Position numbers and translations under genes: made by a program. This document shows, piece after piece, positions 8,731 through 17,641 of a stretch of DNA of 64,000 nucleotides. The stretch is from JACCZR01 sp963844805 (GTDB taxonomy: Bacteria > Actinomycetota > Thermoleophilia > Solirubrobacterales > Thermoleophilaceae). A model generated the notes under the pieces. The model searched no databases, had not been told where the DNA came from, and worked only from the letters and a program-made list of their open reading frames with translations. Position 1 is the stretch's first letter. The number at the start of each line of letters is the position of its first letter. The stretch spans positions 62,001-126,000 of the forward strand of contig CAWJPU010000002.1 of NCBI GenBank assembly GCA_963844805.1, in the 5' to 3' direction.

Positions 8731-9723
8731 TCAGCCGTCCGGGTAGGGCTGGATCTCCATGCCGTGGTCGCGCTCGCGCATGCCGAGCTCGTAGACGCCG
8801 CCGGCCGGCGCTCTGAGGGTGAACGGGCCGCCGTCCTTCGGCGTCACCTGGAGGTCCACGTCGGCGGCAGAGCAGTTGACGGTGTGGTGCTCCGACCCGT
8901 CCGGGTCGGCGTAGACCCAGCCCACGAAGGCCTCCCGGGGCGCCGTCACCGATCCCTCGACGCGCACGTCACCGCCCGACAGGCGGAACCGCACGCCGGT
9001 GGGCGTCTCCTCGATGACGGTCCCGCGCACCCGGCCCGGGCCGCCGAGCCCAAAGCGCCGGCCGTCGAGCGACAGCGCCCCGTTGGCGATCCAGGGGACG
9101 GTGAAGCGGCCCATCTTGATGCGGCCGATGCCCAGGTCCAGCCAGGTGGCCTGCGAGCGCCCCTCGAAGCCGGCCGCGTGCAGCCAGATCCACCGCTCGG
9201 CGTGCTCGGCGCCCCAGTTGTGGCCGACCATGCCCGTCCACCCGTCGAGGCGGAGCTCGCGGCCGTCGAGATCCGCGGTGCCGGAGAAGCGGGCCGCCGG
9301 CAGCGGGGTGAGCAGCTTCGTCTTGGGCAGCGGGGCCGTGTACATGAAGTCACGCGGTAGATGGTGCAGCGGCGCCTCCGAGGTCTCGAAGCGCAGGTCC
9401 CAGCCCCCCTCGCGGCCGCCGGCCTCGACGTGAGCGCTCGCCTCTCCGCGGCCGAAGCGCGCGTTGCCGATCCGCAGCAGCTCGTCTCCGCCCGTGCGGG
9501 GCGACTCCAGCGTCTGCTTGATCGCCGCCGGCGGCCCCGCGTCGCGGTCGAAGAAGGTGCACCACAGCGAGCCGGTCGGCTGCGCTCCGGGCCGCTTGTG
9601 CACCGTGTGGCGGATCCACACGGCCTTCGGCTCGCTGGGGTGCGCGGCCTTGAGGTAGTAGCTCTCGTACCCGCCGTCGCCGTGGGCGAACGACGGGAAG
9701 CGCGGCTCGATCAGGTCCTCCAC
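8731..9723 (-). CDS. AttH/hydroxyneurosporene-synthase-like lipocalin-fold protein
   Basis: 330-residue soluble protein without signal peptide or membrane segment. The middle holds GWTGMVGHNWGAEHAERWIW (near residues 180-200), which resembles the centre of the AttH / carotenoid 1,2-hydratase (CrtC) superfamily with its duplicated lipocalin-like domain. I recognise the fold family only tentatively and cannot assign a substrate. It lies upstream of the monooxygenase in the same direction (113-base gap) and 26 bases from the divergent SDR gene, so an oxidative lipid or isoprenoid pathway is conceivable. Confidence 0.6.
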   Translation of the reverse strand: MEDLIEPRFPSFAHGDGGYESYYLKAAHPSEPKAVWIRHTVHKRPGAQPTGSLWCTFFDRDAGPPAAIKQTLESPRTGGDELLRIGNARFGRGEASAHVEAGGREGGWDLRFETSEAPLHHLPRDFMYTAPLPKTKLLTPLPAARFSGTADLDGRELRLDGWTGMVGHNWGAEHAERWIWLHAAGFEGRSQATWLDLGIGRIKMGRFTVPWIANGALSLDGRRFGLGGPGRVRGTVIEETPTGVRFRLSGGDVRVEGSVTAPREAFVGWVYADPDGSEHHTVNCSAADVDLQVTPKDGGPFTLRAPAGGVYELGMRERDHGMEIQPYPDG

Positions 9724-9749
9724 AGCGGCGGCAGCCTAACCTGCCCGGC

Positions 9750-10442
9750 ATGTCCGACTCCCCCGTGCTGCTCATCACCGGCGCCAGCAGCGGCATCGGC
9801 GCCGCCACCGCCCGCCACGCCGTCGAGGCCGGTTGGAGGGTGGTGCTGACCGCCCGCCGCGAGGACCGCCTCACCGGCCTGGCGACCGAGCTCGGAGGCG
9901 ACGACCACGCGATCGCCCTGCGCTGCGACGTGACCTCGTTCGATGACCAGGAGGCCGCCGTGGCCGCCGCGGTGGACCGCTTCGGCCGCCTCGACGCCTT
10001 CCTGGCCAACGCCGGCTTCGGCGCCAAGCGCGGCTTCCTCGAGGAGTCGGTCGAGCACTGGAAGGCGATGGTCGACACCAACGTGCTCGGCGCCGCCTAC
10101 TCGATCCGGGCCGCGCTGGCCCATTTCCGCGAGCAGAACGCCGGCCACATGCTGCTGATGAGCTCGGTGGCCGGCCGGCGGGTCCTCCCCGGCTCGCTCT
10201 ACGCGGCGACCAAGTGGGCGGTGACCGCCATGGGCGAGGGCCTGCGCGCGGAGATCGCCGAGGCCCCGATCAAGGTCACCCTGATCGAGCCGGGCATGGT
10301 CGACACGGAGTTCTTCGACGACCGGCCCCAGAACGCCCTGGAGGCCGACGACATCGCCCGTGCGATCCTGTTCGCGCTCAGCCAGCCGGACCACGTCGAC
10401 GTGAACGAGGTGCTCGTCCGGCCGGTCACCCAGCCCACCTGA
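9750..10442 (+). CDS. short-chain dehydrogenase/reductase
   Basis: 230-residue classical SDR. NAD(P)-binding TGASSGIGAATAR is at residues 10-22, the NAG motif (FLANAGFG) near 86, and the catalytic Ser and YxxxK in MSSVAGRRVLPGSLYAATKW near 133-152. The Arg pair after the second strand (LTARRED) favours NADPH. The ATG follows 26 bases after the divergent AttH-like start. The substrate is unknown. Confidence 0.92.
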   Translation: MSDSPVLLITGASSGIGAATARHAVEAGWRVVLTARREDRLTGLATELGGDDHAIALRCDVTSFDDQEAAVAAAVDRFGRLDAFLANAGFGAKRGFLEESVEHWKAMVDTNVLGAAYSIRAALAHFREQNAGHMLLMSSVAGRRVLPGSLYAATKWAVTAMGEGLRAEIAEAPIKVTLIEPGMVDTEFFDDRPQNALEADDIARAILFALSQPDHVDVNEVLVRPVTQPT

Positions 10443-10473
10443 TGCGACGCCTCACGCCGCGCTTCTACCCCGG

Positions 10474-11891
10474 TTAGGAGGCGCTTTCCTCGCTGCCCTC
10501 GCCGTCGGAGGGCATGGAGAACTTCACGCCCTCCTCCGGGCGCTCGGGCCCCGAGCCGGTCGGGCCGGTGCTGCCGTTGGAGCTGCCGTGGCCGTTGCTC
10601 GAGGCGGGCTCGGTGTCGTCGCCCTGGTAGGGGCCGGGCTTGGGCCGCGGCTTGCCGCCGGGGAAGGCCAGCCGGGCGATCGTGCGGTGCACCATGAACA
10701 GCTGCTTGCTGAAGGGGCCCGTGTTGTAGGGCAGCCCGTAGCGCTTGCAGATGTCCTTCACGCGCGGCGCGATCTCCGCGTAGCGCGTGCTCGGCATGTC
10801 CGGGTAGAGGTGGTGCTCCACCTGGTAGCCGAGGTTCCCGCTGGCCACGTGGAACATCGGGCCGCCTTCGATGTTGGCGGCACCGGTGAGCTGGCGCACG
10901 TACCAGGCGCCGCGACTCTCGTCCTCCGTCTCCCTCTGGCTGAAGGTGTAGGTCTGGTCGGGGAAGTGCCCGCAGAAGATGATCGAGTGCGACCACACGT
11001 TGCGGATCACGTTGGCGATGGCGTTGGCGATCAGGGTGGACTTGAACTGGCGCCCGCCGCTCTGCACGGCGATCGCGAGCGCGTCCTGCACCATGCGCTC
11101 GGTGCGGCTGGTGCGAACGCGGCCCAGGCGTGACTTGAGCCGCCCGAGCCTCCCCCGCGCTCCGCGGCGCCGAGCTCCTTCGCGTTGAGGGCGACGTCCA
11201 GGGCCGTCATCGCGAGCGCGCTCAGCAGCGGCCAGGCGATGTAGTCCTTCTGGATCTGCAGGCGCGCCTTGCCGGCGATGCCCTTGAGGTCCTTGAGGAC
11301 CTCCTTCTGGGACTTCTCGCCGCTGCGCACGGCCTCGAGGTCGAGATCGTGGAAGGCCACCCCCCACTCGAACAGCAACATCAGCAGCGCGTTGTAGGCC
11401 GGCTGGAAGAGGTAGACCGGATGCCACTTCTGGTGCGGGTCGATCCGCATGATCTCGTAGCCGAGATCCTTGTCCTTGCCACGGATGTTCGTGTAGGTGT
11501 GATGGATGTAGTTGTGGGAGTGCTTCCAGGCCTCCTTGGTGGAGGCGGTGTCCCAGTCCCAGGTCGACGAGTGGATCTTGGGGTCGTTCATCCAGTCCCA
11601 CTGGCCGTGCATCACGTTGTGGCCGATCTCCATGTTCTCCAGGATCTTGGCCGCGGAGAGGGAAGCGGTTCCCAGCAGCCACGCCGGCTTGTAACGGGAG
11701 GCGAGCAGCATCACCCGGCCGAACACGGCGATCCGCCGGTGCATCTCGATCATGTTGGTGATGTACGCCCGGTCGCGGTCGCCGAGGTCCGCGAAGACGT
11801 CGTCGTGGATCGCGTCGAACTCCTGGCCGAGCTGGTCGATCTGCTCCTTGCTCAGCTTGGCCAGCGGGCTCTCGATCTCGGTGGTGCTCAA
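10474..11891 (-). CDS. membrane fatty acyl desaturase, DesA3-like (frameshifted)
   Basis: Di-iron membrane desaturase expected to introduce a cis double bond into an acyl-CoA. Three histidine boxes are present: GHNVMHGQWDW (from His91), WKHSHNYIHHTYTN (from His124) and GYQVEHHLYPDMPS in the C-terminal third. The start is TTG at 11891 with AAGGAG seven bases upstream; no ATG or GTG fits. The frame changes near 11145 (KELGAAERG to LKSRLGRVRTSRTERMVQD). The hydrophilic tail is rich in Ser, Gly and Pro. It is encoded 20 bases after its ferredoxin-reductase partner, as in mycobacterial Rv3229c/Rv3230c. Confidence 0.9.
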
Positions 11892-11911
11892 GTGGTTGCT
11901 CCTTCTCGTTC

Positions 11912-13000
11912 TTAGAGGTCGACTTCGACGGGGCCCTCCGGCGCGCTGATGCACACGCGGATGGACTCGCCCTCCGTGCCGTACACGTTCCCGTTTCTCA
12001 GATCGCGAACCTTGCCGGACTTCAACGTGCCGGTGCACGTGTGGCAGATGCCCTCGCGACAGCCGTAGGCGAGGTTGAGCCCGCACTCCTCTCCGGCCAC
12101 GAGGATCGGGGTGCCCCCGTCGGCCTCGGTGGTGGTGTCGCTGGCCAGGAACTTGATCTCGCCGCCCTCGCCCTCCTCGACCAGCCCCTGCTTCGGCTGG
12201 AAGCGCTCGGCGTGGAGGAGGTCGACGTCGCCCTCCTTCTCCCAGTACTCCTCCATCGTGTCCAGCATCTCGGTGGGGCCCGAGTGGAAGGCCTCGCGCT
12301 CGCGCCAGTCCGGGCAGATCTCCTCGAGGTCCTCGGGCTTGACGCGGCCCATCTCGCCGGTCAGCTGCAGGTGCATGCGAAAGCCGTCGGAGCGCTGGTC
12401 GAGCTCCTCGAGCCAGTCGCCGAAGATCACGTGGTCCTTGTCGTGGGCGGAGTGGACCAGCACGACGTCGTTGACCCCGCCCTCCTGCTCCAGCGCGCGC
12501 AGCATGCTCATGATCGGCGTGATGCCGCTGCCCGCGCTGATGAAGAGCAGCTTGTCCGGCCGGGGGTCGGGGAGCGTGAAGTCGCCCTCGACGCCGCCCA
12601 GGCGCACGATCGTGCCGGGCTCGAGCGTCTTCGTGAGGTGCGGCGAGACCTTGCCCTCGGGCACCAGCTTCGGGGTGATGGAGATGAAGTCGTCCGAGGG
12701 CTCGGAGGTGAGCGAGTACGCGCGCCAGTGGTGCACGCCGTCGACGATCACCCCCACGCGGAGGTACTGCCCCGGCTCGTGGCGCTCCCAGTCGGCGCCG
12801 GGCTTGATGATGATCGTGACCGCGTCCTCGGTCCGGCGCTCGAGCTTCTGGACCTTTCCGCGCAGCTCCTCGGTCGACCACAGCGGGTTGATCATGTCGA
12901 GGTAGTCGTCGGGCATCAGCGGCGTGAAGAACGTGCCCAGGGCACGCATCACCTTCCGCCGCGCCGACGAGACCTTTGGGCGCGCTCCCACCTCTGCCAT
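11912..13000 (-). CDS. flavin/2Fe-2S oxidoreductase, electron donor of the desaturase
   Basis: 362-residue ferredoxin reductase of the Rv3230c type. An FAD domain comes first (ERHEPGQYLRVGV, then WRAYSLTS), then an NAD(P)H domain (LLFISAGSGITPIMSMLRAL), then a C-terminal plant-type 2Fe-2S ferredoxin with ligands in CGLNLAYGCREGICHTC plus a final Cys in SIRVCIS. It passes electrons from NADPH to the adjacent desaturase. It is first in the two-gene operon, reading away from the divergent TetR gene across a 68-base intergenic region holding an operator-like palindrome. Confidence 0.92.
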   Translation of the reverse strand: MAEVGARPKVSSARRKVMRALGTFFTPLMPDDYLDMINPLWSTEELRGKVQKLERRTEDAVTIIIKPGADWERHEPGQYLRVGVIVDGVHHWRAYSLTSEPSDDFISITPKLVPEGKVSPHLTKTLEPGTIVRLGGVEGDFTLPDPRPDKLLFISAGSGITPIMSMLRALEQEGGVNDVVLVHSAHDKDHVIFGDWLEELDQRSDGFRMHLQLTGEMGRVKPEDLEEICPDWREREAFHSGPTEMLDTMEEYWEKEGDVDLLHAERFQPKQGLVEEGEGGEIKFLASDTTTEADGGTPILVAGEECGLNLAYGCREGICHTCTGTLKSGKVRDLRNGNVYGTEGESIRVCISAPEGPVEVDL

Positions 13001-13021
13001 GGCGGGAGCGTAGCGAACAGG

Positions 13022-13050
13022 TGAGAACGAGTGTCAACCGTGTGTTCTCA
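13022..13050. promoter_or_regulatory. inverted repeat in the divergent reductase/TetR promoter region (candidate TetR operator)
   Basis: TGAGAAC (13022-13028) and its exact complement GTTCTCA (13044-13050) are spaced 22 bases start to start, about two helical turns, as expected for a TetR dimer pair. The site is between the starts of the reductase (13000) and the TetR gene (13069), so one operator could control both desaturase operon and regulator. Confidence 0.6.
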
Positions 13051-13068
13051 ATCACGTAAGCTGGAGCC

Positions 13069-13744
13069 GTGGCGACTTCGCTACGGCAGGTGCGGGAACG
13101 CGAGCTGGTGGCCGCCACGCGCGCCGCTGTTCGATGAGCGGGGCATGCAGGAGGCCCCGATCGAGGAGATCGCCAAGGCCGTCGGGATCGCTCGCGGCCT
13201 GGTCTACCGCCACTTCTCCTCCAAGGAAGAGCTGTTCGTCCTCACGGTCACCGACTACCTGGGCGAGCTCGGCGACCTCCTCGAGGAGGGGGTCGCGGGC
13301 GAGGCCGAGCCGACGGGCCAGCTCGAGCGCCTGACGGAGGCCTTCGCCGGCTACTGCATGCGCTACCCGGCGTTCCTGGACTGCTCCCTTGCCCTGATGC
13401 GCCGCCCGGCGCGGGACCTGCGCGACACGGTCTCGGAGTCCGTCTGGCTGCGATTGGGTCAGGGCATGGGCCGCTGCATCGGCTGCCTCGCCGGCGTGCT
13501 CGCGACCGGGCGCGCGGACGGCTCCTTCGACGTGGGTGATCCCGACTACGCCGCCAACGTGCTGTGGACCCAGGGCCTGGGCATCATGCACCTCGGCCGC
13601 ATCCGGGTCGGGCTGCGCCAGGGCGACGGCGACCTGCCGGAGCTCTTCGACGTCAGCCCGGACGACGTCACGCGCTCGTGCGTGGAGAGCGCGCTGAACC
13701 TGGCGGGTGCGGGGGCGGCCGTACGGCCGCCCCCGTCCGCCTAG
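13069..13744 (+). CDS. TetR-family regulator of the desaturase operon (frameshifted)
   Basis: Corrected reading begins at GTG 13069 (VATSLRQVRERELVAATR) and changes frame near 13128 into ALFDERGMQEAPIEEIAKAV, equal to one extra base. The helix-turn-helix AKAVGIARGLVYRHFSSKEE is typical of TetR proteins; the rest is the ligand-binding and dimerisation part. About 224 residues. It is divergent from the reductase/desaturase operon, which suggests it senses an acyl-CoA or fatty acid and controls membrane unsaturation; this is inferred from context. Confidence 0.87.
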
Positions 13745-13757
13745 TTGTCCGGCTACG

Positions 13758-14315
13758 TCAGGGAGTGACGATCGGGATGCCGGTGTTGCTCAACAGATCG
13801 TTGTCGAGCAACCGCAGCCCGATGTCCGGCACGATCTGGATCGGGTCGAGCGCTTCCGCGCTGGCGGCTGCGCCGCCTCCGCCTCCGCCCTTTGACGCCA
13901 GGGAGTCGGCGGTCGCCTCGCAGGCGGCCGCGTCATCCGCCACCTCGGCGAGGACGGCCACGTTCAGGTCGCAGACGTTGGCGGCGATCGCCACCGGCAC
14001 CTGCACGACGACATCGTCGAGCAGCACGTTGACGAGGCCCTCCTGGCGAGCGGGAGGCCCGCCCGAGGCACCTGCCGACGCGGCCGAGTCGGCGGTCGCC
14101 TCGCACTGGCGCGCCTGATCCTGGATGCGGGCGAGGACGCCGACGTTCACATCGCAGATGTTGGCTGCGACGGAAATCGGTACCTGGACCGTCACGTCCT
14201 CGACGAGGACGTTCACGAGGCCCTCCTGCTGATTCTGAGCCGAGGCCGGCGCTGCGAATACCGCAGCCACGGCGACGGTCGCCGTCAGAGCGGCGAGAGT
14301 GCGTCGGATTGACAC
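13758..14315 (-). CDS. secreted duplicated chaplin-like protein
   Basis: 185 residues starting at GTG 14315 (AAGGA upstream). Signal peptide residues 1-26 (cleavage after APASA). The mature part holds two near-identical repeats of about 51 residues, 30-80 and 91-141, each with EGLVNVL, a hydrophobic stretch VQVP(I/V)xxAAN, then (I/V)CD(V/L)NV and a second Cys in QCEATADS or ACEATADS. Two Cys per unit and the VPV...N-C...NV pattern recall streptomycete chaplins, but similarity is only by eye. A poly-Gly linker and a hydrophobic tail ending GIPIVTP follow. No sortase motif. Function unknown; surface amyloid or hydrophobin-like role is speculation. Confidence 0.75.
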   Translation of the reverse strand: MSIRRTLAALTATVAVAAVFAAPASAQNQQEGLVNVLVEDVTVQVPISVAANICDVNVGVLARIQDQARQCEATADSAASAGASGGPPARQEGLVNVLLDDVVVQVPVAIAANVCDLNVAVLAEVADDAAACEATADSLASKGGGGGGAAASAEALDPIQIVPDIGLRLLDNDLLSNTGIPIVTP

Positions 14316-14598
14316 TTGGGATCCTTCCCTTCCCCCTGCCATTGGGGTGTGCTTCGGTCGCCGTACCCCGATCCGCGCCGGCTTACTCGTGCAAGAAGGG
14401 CTGTTCTTAATGCGTCCCCAACACTCGGCGGCCACTCGTTGGGTAACCCGCGAACCTCGGGACGGGCGGGGCGTTCTTTAAGGGCAGAGGCGCCGGTCGC
14501 GATGTGTCTACGCGCCCGTCGCCGCCGCCATGGAAGGCGGTGGCGGCGGACGCGGCGAGCCGCGGGCCACACAGCAAGCGAGCACCGAGAGGACCGGC

Positions 14599-15267
14599 TT
14601 GAGACTCCACTTTGCCATCTCCCTGACCCTCGTCGCCGGCGTGGCGCTGCCCGCCGCGGCGGACGCCACCCACAAGCCCGGGCACCAGGGTGGAGGCGGC
14701 CAGCAGGCAAGCCTCCGCGCCGCACCCAACCCGGTCGTGTTCGGCAGCTCCACCGCCCTCTCGGGGCGGCTCCAGGGAGGCGGCAACAACGGGGGGAGGA
14801 CCGTTGTCCTGCAGGGCGCGCCCCACCCCTTCTCCGCCTTCAACAACAACGTGGCGACCACCCTGACGAACTCGGCGGGCCGCTTCTCGTTCACCCGCCG
14901 GCCGCGCCTGCACACGCGCTATCGGGTCACCATCGGCGGAGTCCAGAGCCCCCTTGTGACCGTGCTGGTTCGCCAGCGGGTGAGCCTCTACCTCAGCGAC
15001 CGCACCCCACGCCGCGGCCAGCTCGTGCGCTTCTCGGGCCGCTCCTGCCCGCAGCACGACGGCCGCACGGTGTCGATCCAGAAGCGCACCAGCACGGGCG
15101 GCTGGCGCACGGTCCGCCGCACCCGCCTGCGTGACGCGCGCCGGTGCTCGGTCTACTCGCGTCGGCTCCGGGTCTTCAACGACGGTACCTTCCGCACGGT
15201 GGTGGCCTCCGACGCCGACCACGCGCGCGGCTTCAGCCGGCTGCGCTCAGCCGACGCCCACCGCTAG
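14599..15267 (+). CDS. secreted protein with Ig-like/beta-sandwich repeats
   Basis: About 222 residues from TTG 14599, preceded by GAGAGGA. Signal peptide LRLHFAISLTLVAGVALPAA followed by mature start near ADATHKPGH. The rest shows two segments of the surface-repeat type found in actinobacterial secreted proteins: SLRAAPNPVVFGSSTALSGR and SLYLSDRTPRRGQLVRFSGR. Upstream in-frame codons could extend the N-terminus to 14530, but they lack a binding site and would bury the signal peptide. No catalytic motif. The same repeat style recurs in the RlpA-like protein at 19194. Confidence 0.7.
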   Translation: MRLHFAISLTLVAGVALPAAADATHKPGHQGGGGQQASLRAAPNPVVFGSSTALSGRLQGGGNNGGRTVVLQGAPHPFSAFNNNVATTLTNSAGRFSFTRRPRLHTRYRVTIGGVQSPLVTVLVRQRVSLYLSDRTPRRGQLVRFSGRSCPQHDGRTVSIQKRTSTGGWRTVRRTRLRDARRCSVYSRRLRVFNDGTFRTVVASDADHARGFSRLRSADAHR

Positions 15268-15587
15268 GGCGACAGCCTCAGGCGCCTGCCCGTGTCCAGC
15301 AGCCCGAGCAGGTGCCGGACCGGGCCCGCTGGGCAGACCACGAGCATCTCGCCGTGGTGCGAGTCCACCTTGCGGTGCGCATTGAGCAGCGCGGCGTAGC
15401 CCTTCAGGTCGATGAACTCGATGCGGGAAAGGTCGACGACCAGCTTGCCGTCAGGGTGGTCGGCCGCCTTGCTCAGGACCCCGGCGAAGTGGGGCGCGGT
15501 CGCGGCGTCGACCTCTCCGCTTGCGTGCAGGGTCAGGCCCTCCGGCGATCGCTCCTCCGTGAGCGACAGGTGGGTAGCCATCACCAT
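15264..15587 (-). CDS. STAS-domain protein, anti-sigma-factor-antagonist-like without the usual serine
   Basis: 107 residues covering one STAS domain: LHASGEVDAATAPHFAGVL near the N-terminus and VVDLSRIEFIDLKGYAALLN at about residues 50-69. In SpoIIAA-type antagonists the loop reads xDSSGL with a phosphorylated Ser; here it reads IDLKGY, so that Ser is absent. It may act without phosphorylation or merely bind a partner. Its stop overlaps the convergent secreted-protein gene by four bases. Confidence 0.85.
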   Translation of the reverse strand: MVMATHLSLTEERSPEGLTLHASGEVDAATAPHFAGVLSKAADHPDGKLVVDLSRIEFIDLKGYAALLNAHRKVDSHHGEMLVVCPAGPVRHLLGLLDTGRRLRLSP

Positions 15588-16582
15588 CCAACCTGTACAA
15601 CGCCGCGCGCGGGCAAAGGTTCTCGGGTCATGGCACCTCTACCGAGGGTGGGGTCGGAGGCAGCGGCGGGGTCTCGGTCGTCGTGCCCTCTGAGGCATCG
15701 CAGCGTGCGCCCACCATCGTCTGCGGCGCCCGACGAGGAACCGTCCGCGGTACATGGATTCACTTTCAGCCCGAAACCACGAAGCGTCAAGCGGCCGAGC
15801 GGGCTGGTTCTTGGCACGGCCGGCCTCTCAGGGCCGACTTCGGACCGGCCTCGGCTGAGGGGGGCTGAAGCCGCTGGACAGCCGCCGTTCCCTCCAATGC
15901 CCGCAGCCGCGCCGAGCGAGGCTGGTCGGAAAGAACTTCGATCTGCTGGATGGGCGCCGGGCGGTCCGGCTGACCGCCTCCGCGGGCTAGGGATGTGTTG
16001 AGAGGCGGCCAAGCTCTTTCGCCCGAGCCACCCGGCGCAGCGGAACCTTCGACGAGGGCCTGGCTCGCCCTGCCGCCGCCGAATCCTTGGGACAGAGCTG
16101 TCAGTCCACGTGCCATCGGCTGGCCGTGAGGCGCGTCGCCCCGCGAGGGCCGGTCCCAGGCCAGCCTCGGAACCCCCCCGCGGGCTGTCTAGCCATTTAC
16201 CCAGTAGGGCCGGTCCTCCTAGCAAGCGGTCGTCGGCACGGGCTGTGGACTCGTGGCGGGCCGTGTGTCGCCCAGCCGTCCCGCGAGGAGCCGTCCTTCG
16301 AACTGACCCACCATCACGAGACGGCTGCGCGACACGGCCCTGCCCGCCCGTACCGAGTAGAACACGGATTTGGCCCCGGGGGTGCGGTCCAGCTTCATCC
16401 CGTTCCTCGCAGCTGCTTCGGGTCCGCATCGGCTCGTCGTCCTCTTGCATCTGGAGGGGCCGCGGACATGGACGTATAGGCTCTTCTCGCCATGCTCGCG
16501 CAGGCTGGGTGTCTTGCTTGGAGCGGTCGGAACGTGGCCGTACCACGTCGTTGACTAGGCGGTAGACCGAACGGCCGAAACC
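15588..16582. other. about 1 kb without a recognisable gene
   Basis: All six frames give only Arg/Pro/Gly/Ala-rich translations with no domain, signal peptide or ribosome binding site that I recognise, and third-position bias looks weaker than in the flanking genes. No tRNA arms, inverted-repeat ends or direct repeats were found. Confidence 0.55.
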
Positions 16583-16849
16583 GTGGAGTTCGTCGTCAAG
16601 GGCAAGCTGATCTCGCTAGATCGAGAGGATGTTCTGAACGCCTGGAGGGCGAGCGACCACAGCCGATTCGGGGCCACGCCGTGGCAGTGGGCGGCGTCGG
16701 AGATATCCGGTCAACCAAGTCTTCGCCAAGGCCACGGGGCTGGCGAAGTCGCGACTTCACGAAGCTCGGTGGCCCGCCGCCAGCGGGCCCGGACTGGCTT
16801 CGACCTCGAAGCGTCGCCACGCAATGACCGGGGTGCGAGCGCACTCTGA
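16583..16849 (+). pseudogene. broken small protein of an uncharacterised actinobacterial family
   Basis: A conserved-looking small protein can be stitched from two frames. GTG 16583 gives MEFVVKGKLISLDREDVLNA; near 16703 the frame shifts by one base to YPVNQVFAKATGLAKSRLHE; near 16780 it returns to the first frame with GFDLEASPRNDRG and stops at 16849. The pattern 'YPvkQvfalaTGL..s.f...AR' ending in a GF motif recalls a small domain seen in many actinobacterial proteins of unknown function. With two breaks in 270 bases it is either a decaying gene or a poorly sequenced stretch. Confidence 0.5.
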
Positions 16850-17034
16850 GCGCGCGGCGGCGCCAGAGCGACGCGGATATGCGCCAGTCCCTGACGCCGG
16901 CTGACGGCTGAGACGACGCTCCGCACCAACCGTCGAGGAGATCGACGGGAGCACAGCCTGCTCCAGTCGTACAGCACCGGCACCTGACACTCTGACAAGC
17001 CAGACCCACTCTCGCTCGCCTCAAGCTGCTTGGC

Positions 17035-17401
17035 CTATCCTCGACCCAGCCTCGTCCTCGCCGGCCCGAACAGGATGCGTCGGCCCGGGTAGCGGTCGCT
17101 TGCGGGACTCGTTCTGGCTGGCTGCAGGAGCGGCACCTTGCGGCCCGTGCCCTGCTCGACCAGGGCACTTGAACTGCTCGGCCATGATCTGCTGGAAGTT
17201 GCGGCGGATCTCCTGGATGCCCGCGGACTGACCCTGCGCGATGAGCGTGCCTCGGCGGCGTGAAGGTCTCCTCCATCACGACGACCACGATGTCGCCCTC
17301 GGCGTACACCTTGCACTTGGTGGGACTCGCGGCTCGTAGTACTTGCTGTGGAGGCTGACGAAGCCTGAGGCGATCTCTGCGCGGGCTTGCCCGGTGAGCA
17401 T
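17035..17401 (-). pseudogene. DUF2294-family gene with multiple frameshifts
   Basis: ATG 17401 (AGGAG upstream) gives MLTGQARAEIASGFVSLHSK, then the frame changes near 17325 to PTKCKVYAEGDIVVVVMEET, near 17250 to GTLIAQGQSAGIQEIRRNFQ and QIMAEQFK, near 17160 to ALVEQGTGRKV, with at least one more change before ILFGPARTRLG. Together these rebuild a full DUF2294 domain, about 120 residues. At least four breaks in 370 bases exceed the density elsewhere in the window. Function of the family is unknown. Confidence 0.65.
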
Positions 17402-17419
17402 CTCCTGGCGCGGTCTTAG

Positions 17420-17641
17420 CGTTCGCCCGGCCCTGTGGTGCGGCGGGCGCGGTCGGCCACGACTCGACCAGCGCCTGCTCGAACTCGGGCAAGCTACGGA
17501 GGCTTGGCCTCGCCCTGAGCGGCGAGGCGCAGCGCGGGCACTCGCGGTCCGGGCGAGGCTGGCCTGGCTGTGGACGGTCATGTGGCAGTGGGTGCAGTCG
17601 AGGAGCAGAGGACAGGCCCCTTCGGGATGTCCCGGCGTCAA
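17420..17641 (-). pseudogene. possible small zinc-ribbon protein remnant
   Basis: One minus-strand frame gives CPLLLDCTHCHMTVHSQASL and another, one base over, gives RECPRCASPLRARPSL, so CxxCH followed about 20 residues later by CPxC would form a zinc ribbon if a break near 17545 is repaired. A TTG at 17641 could be the start. End and family are not defined. It lies just upstream of the DUF2294 remnant on the same strand. Low confidence. Confidence 0.35.

Noticed and set aside
14417..14443. CCCAAC/GTTGGG stem as a riboswitch between the two secreted-protein genes
   Set aside because: A 6-bp stem with a 15-base loop and no conserved blocks of any class I know; could be chance.
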